DNA of 64,000 bases from Trebonia sp963822615 (GTDB taxonomy: Bacteria; Actinomycetota; Actinomycetes; Streptosporangiales; Streptosporangiaceae), in contig CAWGIM010000015.1 of the NCBI GenBank assembly GCA_963822615.1, forward strand, positions 310,001 to 374,000, given 5' to 3'. Within the stretch, counting starts at the first letter, position 1. Every line of letters starts with the position of its first letter. Positions 51,370 to 59,448 of the stretch are shown piece by piece. Both the position numbers and the translations under genes were made by a program. The notes below the pieces were generated by a model, which was not told where the DNA came from, did no database searches, and saw nothing but the letters and a program-made list of their open reading frames with translations.

Positions 51370-52530
51370 ATGCAGTTCGGGATCTTTTCCGTCAGCGACA
51401 TCACCCGCGACCCGACCACCGGGGACACGCCAAGCGAGGCCGAGCGGATCGACGCGGTGGTGAAGATCGCGCAGAAGACCGAGGAAGTCGGGATGGACGT
51501 GTTCGCGATCGGCGAGCACCACAACCCGCCGTTCTTCTCCAGCGCGCCGACCACGCTGCTGGCCTACATCGCGGCGACCACCAAGCGGCTGCTGCTCACC
51601 ACCTCCACCACGCTGATCACCACCAACGACCCGGTGCGGATCGCCGAGGAGTACGCGATGCTGCAGCACCTGTCCAAGGGGCGGATGGACCTGATGCTCG
51701 GGCGCGGCAACACCGCCCCGGTCTACCCGTGGTTCGGCCAGGACATCCGGCAGAGCCTGCCGCTGGCGCTGGAGAACTACAACCTGCTGCACCGGCTGTG
51801 GCGCGAGGACGTGGTGGACTTCGAGGGCAAGTTCCGCACCCCGCTGCAGGGGTTCACCGCGGTACCGCGGCCGCTCGACGACACCCCGCCGTTCGTCTGG
51901 CACGGCTCGATCCGCACCCCGGAGATCGCCGAGCAGGCCGCGTACTACGGCGACGGCTTCTTCGCCAACAACATCTTCTGGCCGAAGGAGCACTACATCC
52001 GGCTGATCCGGTTCTACCGGCAGCGGTTCGCGCACTACGGCCACGGCACCGAGAAGCAGGCGATCGTCGGCCTCGGCGGCCAGGCCTACATCGCCAGGAA
52101 CTCCCAGGACGCCAAGAACGAGTTCCGCCCGTACTTCAACGCCGCCCCGGTCTACGGCAACGGCCCCTCGCTGGAGGACTTCTCCGAGCTGACGCCGCTC
52201 AGCGTGGGCTCACCGCAGGAGGTCATCGACAAGACGCTCACCTTCCGCGAGCACTTCGGCGACTACCAGCGCCAGCTCTTCCTGATGGACCACGCGGGCC
52301 TGCCCGTCGGCAAGGTGCTTGACCAGCTCGAGCTGCTCGGCAGTGAGGTCATCCCGGTGCTGCGGCGGGAGACCGAGGCCCGCAAGGACCCGGAGACGGC
52401 GCCCGCCCCGACCCACCAGCTGCTGGTGGCGGCCAAGTACGGCGACCAGCCGGCCCGCCAGCCGCGGCCTAACGCCAACCGCGGCGACAACGTGACCGGC
52501 GACTCCCCGTACCAGGACTCGGTGCGCTGA
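51370..52530 (+). CDS. LLM-class flavin-dependent oxidoreductase
   Basis: A 386-residue luciferase-like monooxygenase that uses reduced FMN. Motifs include FAIGEHHNPPFFSSAPTTLL, STTLITTNDPVRIAEEYAML, GRMDLMLGRGN and PPFVWHGSIRTPEIAEQAAYYGDGFF. The C-terminal 50 residues are a Pro/Ala-rich extension. ATG 51370 has GTGAGG upstream. Its stop overlaps the MarR start (TGATG), and an FMN reductase gene follows, so the operon encodes both components of a two-component monooxygenase plus a regulator. Confidence 0.92.
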   Translation: MQFGIFSVSDITRDPTTGDTPSEAERIDAVVKIAQKTEEVGMDVFAIGEHHNPPFFSSAPTTLLAYIAATTKRLLLTTSTTLITTNDPVRIAEEYAMLQHLSKGRMDLMLGRGNTAPVYPWFGQDIRQSLPLALENYNLLHRLWREDVVDFEGKFRTPLQGFTAVPRPLDDTPPFVWHGSIRTPEIAEQAAYYGDGFFANNIFWPKEHYIRLIRFYRQRFAHYGHGTEKQAIVGLGGQAYIARNSQDAKNEFRPYFNAAPVYGNGPSLEDFSELTPLSVGSPQEVIDKTLTFREHFGDYQRQLFLMDHAGLPVGKVLDQLELLGSEVIPVLRRETEARKDPETAPAPTHQLLVAAKYGDQPARQPRPNANRGDNVTGDSPYQDSVR

Positions 52531-52979
52531 TGACCGGCAAGCAGGCGCATCCCGCCAACGACGCGTGGGAGTCGCTGCTGACCGCGCACGCGTCGCTGAT
52601 GCGGCGGTTCGGCGCCGACGACGCCTGGCAGGACGTCTCCATGAAGGAGTACGACGTCCTCTACACGCTGTCCAAGTGCGACCAGCCGATCCGGCTGAGC
52701 GAGCTCAACCGGCACGTGCTGCTGAGCCAGCCGGCCCTGTCCAGGCTGGTCGACCGGCTGGCCGCCCGCGGCCTGGTCAGCCGGGCGGCCGACCCGGACG
52801 ACGGCCGCGGCCTCGGCCTGGCGCTGACCGAGGCGGGCCGGGCGGTCCAGCGGCGCATCGGCCGGCGGCACGGCCGCTCGGTGGCGGAGGCGATGCTGGC
52901 CGGGCTCACCCCGCCCGAGCTGCGTCAGCTCGAGGAGCTGTGCGCGAGGCTGGCAGCCAGCCGCACCCGTTCCGAATGA
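52530..52979 (+). CDS. MarR-family transcriptional regulator
   Basis: A 149-residue winged-helix regulator: QDVSMKEYDVLYTLSKCDQPIRLSELNRHVLLSQPALSRLVDRLAARGL followed by the wing VSRAADPDDGRGLGLALTEAG. MarR proteins often respond to phenolic or oxidant ligands and control the operon they sit in. ATG 52530 shares its A with the stop of the oxidoreductase gene. Confidence 0.92.
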   Translation: MTGKQAHPANDAWESLLTAHASLMRRFGADDAWQDVSMKEYDVLYTLSKCDQPIRLSELNRHVLLSQPALSRLVDRLAARGLVSRAADPDDGRGLGLALTEAGRAVQRRIGRRHGRSVAEAMLAGLTPPELRQLEELCARLAASRTRSE

Positions 52980-53005
52980 ACTCTTGAATGGTTAAGGGGA
53001 AGGCA

Positions 53006-53698
53006 ATGAGCGACCTACTCAACCTGGCAGTGATCAGCGCCGGGACCTCGGAGCCGTCGTCGACCCGGCTGCTGGCCGACCGGACCGCGCAGCGGGTCAC
53101 CGCCCTGGCGGGGCAGCGCGGCGCGGCCGTGCGCACCCGGGTGATCGACCTGCGCGAGCTCGCGACCGACATCAGCGCCGCGCTGACCAGCCAGCTAGTC
53201 ACGCCGAGGCTGCAGCAGGCGGTGGACGCGCTCGGCGCGGCCGACGGCGTGATCGCGGCCGCGCCGGTGTACAAGGCGGGCCCGAGCGGGCTGTTCACCT
53301 CGTTCTTCCAGGTGCTCGACAACGACCTGCTGATCGGCAAGCCGGCCGTGCTGGCGGCCACCGCCGGGACGGCGCGGCACGCCCTGGTGGTCGACGACCA
53401 GTTGCGGCCGCTGTTCGCCTACCTGCGGGCCCTGCCCGTGCCGACCTCGCTGTTCGCGGCGCCGGAGGACTGGGGCGGCGGCACCGGGGCCGGCACTGCC
53501 GGCGGGGCGCTGAGCGAGCGGATCGACCGGGCCGCGTTCGAGCTGGTGCTGCTGATGGAGTCGGGCTTCGCGCGGCAGCTGCGGGACCAGTCGTGGCAGC
53601 GCTACCAGCATCAGCTCGGCTCGGCGGGCGGGACCGAGCTGGGCATCGACACCGGCAGCGACCTCATGCGGCTGGCGGCGGGCGGCAGCGCCGCTTAG
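53006..53698 (+). CDS. NADPH-dependent FMN reductase (CE1759-like)
   Basis: A 230-residue flavodoxin-fold reductase: LLNLAVISAGTSEPSSTRLLAD, GVIAAAPVYKAGPSGLFTSFFQ and LIGKPAVLAATAGTARHALVV. It probably supplies reduced FMN to the LLM monooxygenase two genes upstream. ATG 53006 follows GGGGAAGG; an open frame from 52988 adds six residues without a ribosome binding site. Confidence 0.9.
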   Translation: MSDLLNLAVISAGTSEPSSTRLLADRTAQRVTALAGQRGAAVRTRVIDLRELATDISAALTSQLVTPRLQQAVDALGAADGVIAAAPVYKAGPSGLFTSFFQVLDNDLLIGKPAVLAATAGTARHALVVDDQLRPLFAYLRALPVPTSLFAAPEDWGGGTGAGTAGGALSERIDRAAFELVLLMESGFARQLRDQSWQRYQHQLGSAGGTELGIDTGSDLMRLAAGGSAA

Positions 53699-53714
53699 CC
53701 GGTAACCCGGTCCG

Positions 53715-54000
53715 GTCAGGACCGGACGAGGCGGGCGATCGCTTCCGAGGTTGAAGGAGCCAAGCTCGTGCGCGGCGTGCACTCCGGCATCGTGGTCGAG
53801 CCCGAGGAGGAGCATTGGCACGGCGATCGCCAGCTGTGCCAGCCCGGCCGCGAGCAGCCCGGCCCGCTGGGCCGGGCTTTCCCGCCACCAGGGCCGGCCC
53901 GCGGGCACGTCGGAGTCCTCGCCGTCGATCCTGGCCGAGACGGCCTGCTGCCCGGCGACGGCCCGAGTCCCCCATTTCTTACCCGCGTCAAGCGTTTAAG
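53715..54000 (-). pseudogene. Remnant of a zf-HC2-type anti-sigma factor
   Basis: Minus-strand reading gives QQAVSARIDGED (the start of a zinc-finger anti-sigma domain, without its cysteines) joined directly to QRAGLLAAGLAQLAIAVPMLLLGLDHD and VHAAHELGSFNL, a membrane part seen in zf-HC2 anti-sigma factors. The N-terminal Cys, the HxxxCxxC motif and the C-terminal membrane segments are missing. The ECF sigma factor gene 2 kb away may have been its partner. The call is by similarity to a remembered family pattern. Confidence 0.45.
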
Positions 54001-54002
54001 AA

Positions 54003-54040
54003 ATACCCCGGCAGGGTTTATATGATACCCCCCGGGGGGT
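54003..54040. promoter_or_regulatory. CsoR-family-type operator
   Basis: ACCCCCCGGGGGGT (54027-54040) is a perfect palindrome within ATACCCCCCGGGGGGT, the form bound by CsoR/RcnR-family repressors. TACCCCGGCAGGGTTTA (54004-54020) looks like a degenerate second site. It lies just before the TTGACA promoter of the DoxX-DUF5134-sigma genes. No csoR gene is in the window. Confidence 0.65.
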
Positions 54041-54061
54041 TTTCTAAAGAAGCTTATTTGG

Positions 54062-54091
54062 TTGACACTAGCTTAACTAGCTGGCCATATG
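54062..54091 (+). promoter_or_regulatory. Promoter of the DoxX-DUF5134-sigma operon
   Basis: A consensus TTGACA (54062-54067) is followed after 18 nt by CATATG (54086-54091). The surrounding 100 bases are unusually AT-rich for this genome. The first gene starts 140 nt downstream; the long untranslated stretch shows no supported small gene. Confidence 0.5.
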
Positions 54092-54232
54092 CAGAAATCG
54101 GAATGCGTTATGGTGCTGTTGCTGGTAGCTGTTGCGGCTTATCCGTGGTCCTTCTATTATTTAATGCAGCACCCGCTGGCAGGGTCGCCCGCGCTGTCCT
54201 CCGCCGCGTTTATGACCATGAGGAGAGTCCCC

Positions 54233-55259
54233 ATGAGTGAAGTCGCCGTTGGCGGCGGCCGCGGCGTGCTGCGCGCCAGGCCTGGCGCGCAGGCCGGGCC
54301 CGCCCCGGCTGCGGTCGACGCGCGGCGAGCGCTGCAGCTCGCCCTGGCGGCCGTCTGGCTGTTCGACGGGGTGCTTCAGTACCAGTCGTTCATGTACACC
54401 AGGGCGTTCGCCCAGATGCTCGGCGGGACGGCCGACGGCAACCCGCCGGTGATCGCCCGCCCCATCACCTGGGACGCATCCCTCGTCGCGCACCACCTGG
54501 TCCTGCTGAACACGGTCTTCGCCACCATCCAGCTGCTGCTTGGCCTCGGTATCGCGTTCCGGCCGACCGTCCGGGTTGCCCTCGCTGCCTCGGTGGCCTG
54601 GTCGCTGGGCGTGTGGTGGTTCGGTGAGGGCCTGGGCGGCGTCCTGAGCGGAGGTGCCGACCCGCTGAACGGTGCCCCCGGGGCGGTGATCATCTACGCG
54701 CTGACCGCGGTGCTGCTATGGCCGGCTGACCGGGCTGGGGAACGGCCGCCCTTTACCGCCGCCCGGGCGGTCGGCGCCCGCCTCGCCCGGGCCCTGTGGC
54801 TGGTGCTGTGGCTGAGTCAGGCCTACTTCGCGCTGACCCCGGCCAACCGCGCGCCCGGGGCGGCGAGCGGGATGATCACCGGCATGCGGAGCGGGGAGCC
54901 GGCCTGGCTCCAGTCGCTGATGCGCGCGGCCGCCGCGCTGACCGCGGATCAGGGCCTGGCCACGTCGGTAGCGCTGGCGCTGGCGTTCGCGGTGATCGCG
55001 GCGGGCGTCTACCTGCCCGCGCCGGCCGCCAAGGCAACGCTGCTGCTCGCCATCGTGGTCTCCGCCGTCATCTGGGTGTTCGCCCAGGCGCTGGGCGGGA
55101 TCCTGGCCTCCGGCGCGACCGACGTCAACTCCGGTCCGCTGCTCGCCCTGCTCGCTCTCACCTACTGGCCGGCAGGCTGGGCGGGCTGGGCGGGCCCGCG
55201 ACGAGGCCGCCCCGTCGCCGGTCGCGCTCACCGCTCAGGCAGAAGAGAAGCTGGCCTGA
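54233..55259 (+). CDS. DoxX-like polytopic membrane protein, frame change near 55195
   Basis: About 341 residues with roughly eight membrane segments. Landmarks are RRALQLALAAVWLFDGVLQYQSFMYT, ASLVAHHLVLLNTVFATIQLLLGLGI, VWWFGEGLGGVLSGGADPLNGAPG and the second-half equivalent IWVFAQALGGILASGATDVNSGPL, so it looks like an internal duplication. ATG 54233 follows AGGAGAG. Near 55195, beside GGGCGGGCCC, the likely coding frame shifts by +1 to end DEAAPSPVALTAQAEEKLA with TGA at 55257-55259. In the raw frame it runs into the next gene. Role unknown; the operator suggests a metal or persulfide stress response. Confidence 0.72.
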
Positions 55260-55915
55260 TGACCCCTGCCTGGCTCCTGGATATCGTCGCCGCCTGCATG
55301 CTCGCGGTCGCCGCGGTGAGCGCGGCGCGGCTGGTCGCGGCCCGCCCCTGGCAGCGCGGCCTGGTCACCGCGGACACCGACGCGGCGCACCTGCTGATGG
55401 CCATCGCGATGGCGGGCATGCTCGCGACCGGCCTCAGCACCCTTTCCGGCACCGCCTGGGAGGTTATCTTCGCGCTGATGACCGCCTGGTTCGCCCTCCG
55501 GGTGCTGGCCGACGCGCGCGCGAACGGCGCCCGTGCCCTGGCGGCCGGGCACTGCGCACCGCACCTGGTGCACAGTGCCGCCATGCTCTACCTGTTCCTC
55601 GCCACGACCGCCCCCGCCGCGATGAGCGGCATGGCGGGCATGAGCGGGATGCCCGGCGGCTCCGGGTCGATGACGGGGCTGCGGGCCCCCACCGTTGCCC
55701 TGCTCTTCGCGCTGATCCTGGTCGGCTACAGTGCCTGGGACCTGGACCAGCTTCCAGGCCGCCGCTCCCGCACCGGATCGGCCCGCGTCGCGCTGGCCGG
55801 CGGCGCCGCCGTCCCGCTGCCGGGGCTGGCGGCGGCCGAGTCACCCGCGGTCACCGCCGGGTGCCGGATCATCATGGGCATCGCGATGGCCTTCATGCTC
55901 GTCATCGCCCTATGA
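55259..55915 (+). CDS. DUF5134-type membrane protein with Met-rich loop
   Basis: A 218-residue membrane protein starting MTPAWLLDIVAACMLAVAAVSAARL. It has about six membrane segments, His residues at membrane edges (DAAHLLMAIAMAGML, GHCAPHLVHSAAMLYL) and the methionine-rich loop MSGMAGMSGMPGGSGSM (about residues 122-138). Such Met/His patterns are typical of copper-handling proteins. Its ATG overlaps the upstream stop (TGATG). Function is inferred from composition and context. Confidence 0.72.
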   Translation: MTPAWLLDIVAACMLAVAAVSAARLVAARPWQRGLVTADTDAAHLLMAIAMAGMLATGLSTLSGTAWEVIFALMTAWFALRVLADARANGARALAAGHCAPHLVHSAAMLYLFLATTAPAAMSGMAGMSGMPGGSGSMTGLRAPTVALLFALILVGYSAWDLDQLPGRRSRTGSARVALAGGAAVPLPGLAAAESPAVTAGCRIIMGIAMAFMLVIAL

Positions 55916-55940
55916 ACCTCGGGTCAGGCACCGGTTACCG

Positions 55941-55952
55941 TACTCTTCTTCC
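55941..55952 (+). promoter_or_regulatory. Leaderless promoter -10 box before the sigma factor
   Basis: TACTCT at 55941-55946 lies 6 nt before GTG 55953. It suggests that the sigma factor gene also has its own leaderless transcript in addition to read-through from the upstream genes. Confidence 0.45.
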
Positions 55953-56498
55953 GTGGACGAGCTGACTTCGCTGGCCCGCGCCGCCGGGCGCGGGGACCGG
56001 GCCGCGCTCGCCGCCGTTATCCGGCAGACCCAGGGCGACGTGTGGCGCTTCTGCGCTCACCTGGTCGACCCGGCCGTGGCCGACGACCTGGCCCAGGAGA
56101 CCTACCTGCGGGCGATCCCGGCGCTGAGCCGGTTCCGGGGTGACGCCCCGGTGCGCTCGTGGCTGCTGACCATCGCCCGCCGGGCCTGCGCGGCGGAAAT
56201 CGACACCAGGTCGAAGAGCCGCGAGCTGTCCGCCCGGCTGGCCGCCGAATCGGTCACCGGGCCGTCGTCGGTGCCGGAGCCAGCGGGACAGGCCACGGTG
56301 GGCCTGCTGCTCGACGCCCTCGATACCGACCGGCGGGCAGCGTTCGTGCTGACGCAGCTGATCGGATGCTCCTACGCGGAGGCCGCCGCCATCTGCGGCT
56401 GCCCGGTCGGCACCATCCGCTCCCGGGTTGCCCGGGCGCGGGCCGACCTGGACGACATGCTGGCCGAGCGGGGCGAGTCCGCGACCGCGGGCCGGTAA
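55953..56498 (+). CDS. ECF sigma factor (SigC-like)
   Basis: A 181-residue sigma-70 family factor with only regions 2 and 4: GDVWRFCAHLVDPAVADDLAQETYLRAIPALSRFRG (region 2) and RRAAFVLTQLIGCSYAEAAAICGCPVGTIRSRVARARADL (region 4). It resembles the SigC group, which in mycobacteria is linked to copper acquisition. GTG 55953 gives the family start (VDELTSLARAAGRGDRAAL). No intact anti-sigma gene is adjacent; a remnant lies at 53715-54000. Confidence 0.9.
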   Translation: MDELTSLARAAGRGDRAALAAVIRQTQGDVWRFCAHLVDPAVADDLAQETYLRAIPALSRFRGDAPVRSWLLTIARRACAAEIDTRSKSRELSARLAAESVTGPSSVPEPAGQATVGLLLDALDTDRRAAFVLTQLIGCSYAEAAAICGCPVGTIRSRVARARADLDDMLAERGESATAGR

Positions 56499-56508
56499 TC
56501 AACGGCGG

Positions 56509-57315
56509 CTACCGCCACCAGGTGCGCTCAAGCGCCCGGTCAGCGCCGCCGGTCTGGTCCAGCGCGTCGAGCGCGGCCATGTCCGGCTCCCCCAGGCTGA
56601 AGTCGAAGATCTGCGCGTTCTCGGCGATCCGCTCGCGGTGGGTGGACTTGGGGATGACCGGGACGCCGTGCTGCACGCACCAGCGCAGCAGCACCTGGGC
56701 GGGGGTGCGGCCGACCCGCTCGGCGATCTCGGCCACCCGCCGGTCACCCAGGTGGCGGCCGGTGCCGAGCGGGCTGTAGGCCTCGAGCGCGATGCCGTGA
56801 CGGCGGCACGCCTCGAGCAGCCCGCGCCGGTACTCGACCGCGCTGAACTGGATCTGGTTGACGGCCGGGACGACGCTGCCCGCGCTGGTCACCGCGTCCA
56901 GGTCGGCCGCGCCGAAGTTGGAGACGCCGACCGACCGGGCCAGCCCGCGCTCGCGTGCCCGTTCCATGCCCGGCCAGGCCCAGACCGGGCCGCCCTGCGG
57001 CCAGTGCACCAGGTACAGGTCAACCTGGTCGACGCCGAGGCGGCGCAGGCTGTGCTCGGCCTCGGCCACCGGGTCCTTGCCGCCCGGGTAGAACTTGGTC
57101 GTGATGAACAGCTCGTCGCGTGGCACCCCGCTGTCCTTCAGCGCCTTGCCCACGCTGGCCTCGTTCCGGTAGGCCTGGGCGGTGTCGATGTGCCGGTAAC
57201 CGAGGTCGAGTGCCCACCGCACGGCGTTCTGGCAGCTCGACCCGTCGGGGACCTGCCACACGCCAAGGCCGAGCATCGGCAGCTGGTTTCCGTCGTTGAG
57301 CTTCGCGAACTCCAT
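56509..57315 (-). CDS. Aldo/keto reductase
   Basis: A 268-residue NADPH-dependent reductase of carbonyl compounds. The AKR signatures are present: MLGLGVWQVPD, GYRHIDTAQAYRNEASVG (catalytic Asp and Tyr), LYLVHWPQGGP (His) and the cofactor site VIPKSTHRERIAENAQIFDF. ATG 57315 follows GAGGAAGGA; the longer frame upstream overlaps the OsmC gene and is not coding. A convergent neighbour of the sigma factor gene. Confidence 0.93.
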   Translation of the reverse strand: MEFAKLNDGNQLPMLGLGVWQVPDGSSCQNAVRWALDLGYRHIDTAQAYRNEASVGKALKDSGVPRDELFITTKFYPGGKDPVAEAEHSLRRLGVDQVDLYLVHWPQGGPVWAWPGMERARERGLARSVGVSNFGAADLDAVTSAGSVVPAVNQIQFSAVEYRRGLLEACRRHGIALEAYSPLGTGRHLGDRRVAEIAERVGRTPAQVLLRWCVQHGVPVIPKSTHRERIAENAQIFDFSLGEPDMAALDALDQTGGADRALERTWWR

Positions 57316-57338
57316 GCGGGTCCTTCCTCGGTGGCCGG

Positions 57339-57761
57339 CTAGGCGAGCGTGGCTTCCAGGGTGATCTCCGGCACCCCGGCCAGCGCCCGGCTGACCGGGC
57401 AGCCCGCCTTGGCCGCTTCCGCCTGCTTGACGAACGCGTCGGCATCGATACCGGGCACCCGCCCGGTGGTGACCAGCGCGATCTTGGTGATGGTGGGCGC
57501 GCCGTCGACGAAGCGCAGGGTCACCGAGGCCTCGGTGCTGATCGACTCGGGGGGAGTGCCCGCCCGTGACAGGTTGCCGGACAGCGCCATCGAGAAGCAG
57601 GCCGCGTGCGCGGCCGCGATGAGCTGCTCGGGGTTGGAGCCTGGCCCGTCCTCGAACCGTGACTTGAAGGTGTACCCGCCGCCGATCGAGTCCCCGGCGG
57701 TGAAGGTGCCGGTCCCCGTCTGGACGTCGCCCTTCCATTCTGCAGTGCCCTTAGCGGCCAT
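57339..57761 (-). CDS. OsmC-family organic-hydroperoxide-detoxifying protein
   Basis: A 140-residue peroxidase-like protein. The two redox cysteines are in AAHAACFSMALS and KAGCPVSRAL, spaced as in OsmC. The N-terminus (GTAEWKGDVQTGTGTFTAG) and the GPGSNPEQLIAAAHAAC motif are typical. It lies 23 nt upstream of the aldo/keto reductase gene on the same strand, which suggests an oxidative-stress pair. Confidence 0.92.
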   Translation of the reverse strand: MAAKGTAEWKGDVQTGTGTFTAGDSIGGGYTFKSRFEDGPGSNPEQLIAAAHAACFSMALSGNLSRAGTPPESISTEASVTLRFVDGAPTITKIALVTTGRVPGIDADAFVKQAEAAKAGCPVSRALAGVPEITLEATLA

Positions 57762-57817
57762 GATCCCTCCCGTTGATTGATGCGGTAACTAGTCCCGACC
57801 CTATCGGGCGGTACGGC

Positions 57818-58027
57818 TCAGTCCTCAACCGCCAGGATGACGTCGGACGCCTTGATGACCGCGATGACCTGCTGGCCGGGCGCGAGCTTGAGCTCACTGG
57901 CCGCCTCGACCGTGATCGAGGCCACCAGCCGGGAGCCGCCGGCGTCAAGCTCGACGTTGGCGGTCGCCTCGCCGGCGGTGATGCCGGTGACCGTGGCCGG
58001 AATCTGGTTGCGCGCGCTGAGCTTCAT
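57818..58027 (-). CDS. Mop/TOBE-domain molybdate-binding protein
   Basis: A 69-residue single-domain protein (KLSARNQIPATVTGITAGEATANVELD, LVASITVEAASELKLAPGQQVIAVIKASDVILAVED). It matches stand-alone Mop (molbindin) proteins, which bind molybdate as oligomers. ATG 58027 follows GGGGAGG. No molybdate transporter is adjacent. Confidence 0.9.
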   Translation of the reverse strand: MKLSARNQIPATVTGITAGEATANVELDAGGSRLVASITVEAASELKLAPGQQVIAVIKASDVILAVED

Positions 58028-58138
58028 GAACGAGCCTCCCCGTGGCTTGCGAGACCTGACTGCGGTCTTACGCTACCCCGGCCCGCCCAGCGCATGTCCT
58101 CGGTTGCGCCCGGCCGGCCTTGCTCGGATGATGGGGTG

Positions 58139-58774
58139 ATGACCGCTGCCGGACCGTCCGCCGAGCCGGGCCCGCCGGGCTACGTCGCCAGCACGCGCGC
58201 GTTCTTCGCCAGCCGGGCGGCCACCTGGGACGCCAAGTTCGGTGACGACGGGCCCGCCTACCGGGCGGCGGTCGCCGAGGCCGGCCTGCGGCCGGGCGGG
58301 GTGGCGGTCGACGTGGGGTCCGGCACCGGGCGGGCGCTGGCACCGCTGCGGGCGGCGGTCGGCCCGGGCGGCACGCTGCTCGCGGTTGACCTGACGCCGG
58401 AGATGCTGCACGCGGCCCGCCCGGCCGCCGTCAGGGCCGGCGCCGCGCTGCTGGTCGGGGACGCCCGGGCGCTGCCGCTGGCCGACCAGGCGGCCGACGC
58501 GGTGTTCGCCGCCGGGCTGGTCAACCACCTGCCGGACCCGATCGCGGGGCTGCGCGAGCTGGCCCGGGTGACCCGTCCCGGCGGGCTGCTCATCCTGTTC
58601 CACCCGACCGGCCGGGCCGCCCTCGCCGCCCGGCACGGGCATTCCGTGTCCCCGGACGAGCCGCTGTCGGAGGGCCCGCTGCGCCGGTCCGCCGCCGCCA
58701 GCGGCTGGCGGCTGGCCGCCTACGACGACGCCCCGCAGCGCTTCTTCGCGCTGGCGGAGCGGGGGCCGGGCTGA
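58139..58774 (+). CDS. Class I SAM-dependent methyltransferase
   Basis: A 211-residue Methyltransf_11-type enzyme with SAM motif I VAVDVGSGTGRALAPL, the acidic LLAVDLTPEMLHAAR and LLVGDARALPLADQAADAVFAAGLVNHLPDP. ATG 58139 is chosen although the frame is open upstream, because the N-terminal family pattern (YVASTRAFFASRAATWD) follows it. The 3' end overlaps the convergent PadR gene by 55 nt. Substrate unknown. Confidence 0.88.
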   Translation: MTAAGPSAEPGPPGYVASTRAFFASRAATWDAKFGDDGPAYRAAVAEAGLRPGGVAVDVGSGTGRALAPLRAAVGPGGTLLAVDLTPEMLHAARPAAVRAGAALLVGDARALPLADQAADAVFAAGLVNHLPDPIAGLRELARVTRPGGLLILFHPTGRAALAARHGHSVSPDEPLSEGPLRRSAAASGWRLAAYDDAPQRFFALAERGPG

Positions 58775-59373
58775 GGGTCAGCCGCCCCCGTTCCTGATGC
58801 CGGGCTTGTTCCCGCGCCCGGGACCGCGTCGAGGAAGTCCAGGGCGGCCACCGCCGTCGCCCGGCGCCAGGCGAGCAGGGTCGCGTCGAAGCCCTCGCTG
58901 CGCTCGCGACGGGCGTCAAGCGCCGCGATGAGCGGGACCAGGACCGCCCGCTGGGCCTGCAGCAACGGGGCCGGGTCCTGCCCCGCCCGGTCGAACAGCG
59001 CCAGCTTGAGCAGCAGCTCGGAGCGGATGTCGCGGACGTGCCGCACTGGTTCGCGCAGCCAGCGGCCGGCCGCGGCGCGGCCGGCGTCAGCCGCCGCGTA
59101 GACGGTGCGCTGCGGGCCGAGGCCGGGCTCGGTGTACTGGGGGACGACCAGCCCGCTGTCGGCCAGGCGGCCGAGCGCGCGGTACACGACCGCCTTGGGC
59201 ACCTGCCAGACCCGGCCGAGCTCACCCCGGGCGGCGGTGAGCTGCGACACCGCGAAGCCGTGGGCCGGCCGCTGGCTGATGATCGCGAGCACCAGCCATT
59301 CCGGCAGCGACAGCGCGGGAAGCGGCGCGGCCGGCCCGCTGCCCGGCGCTGGTTCCCCTGGCAGTGCCCTCAT
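58720..59373 (-). CDS. PadR-family transcriptional regulator
   Basis: A 217-residue regulator with the PadR winged helix LSLPEWLVLAIISQRPAHGFAVSQLTA, LGRVWQVPKAVVYRALGRLADSGLV and a C-terminal dimerisation domain (RDIRSELLLKLALFDRAGQDPAPLL). The last 35 residues (from about GAGTSPASGTG) are low-complexity and overlap the methyltransferase gene, so the true end may be slightly earlier. ATG 59373. It may regulate the divergent peptidase gene 75 nt away. Confidence 0.85.
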   Translation of the reverse strand: MRALPGEPAPGSGPAAPLPALSLPEWLVLAIISQRPAHGFAVSQLTAARGELGRVWQVPKAVVYRALGRLADSGLVVPQYTEPGLGPQRTVYAAADAGRAAAGRWLREPVRHVRDIRSELLLKLALFDRAGQDPAPLLQAQRAVLVPLIAALDARRERSEGFDATLLAWRRATAVAALDFLDAVPGAGTSPASGTGAADPQPGPRSASAKKRCGASS

Positions 59374-59448
59374 GGAGAATGAGGGTAGCTGCCCGGCCGC
59401 CGGATCGCCCCAGCCGACGGAGCCGGTACCGCACGGGGGAGGAGCGCT

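Noticed and set aside
54089..55915. A single 608-residue membrane protein
   Set aside because: A coupled stop/start (TGATG) at 55257-55261 and a conserved-looking DoxX tail in the next frame show two genes joined by a frame change.
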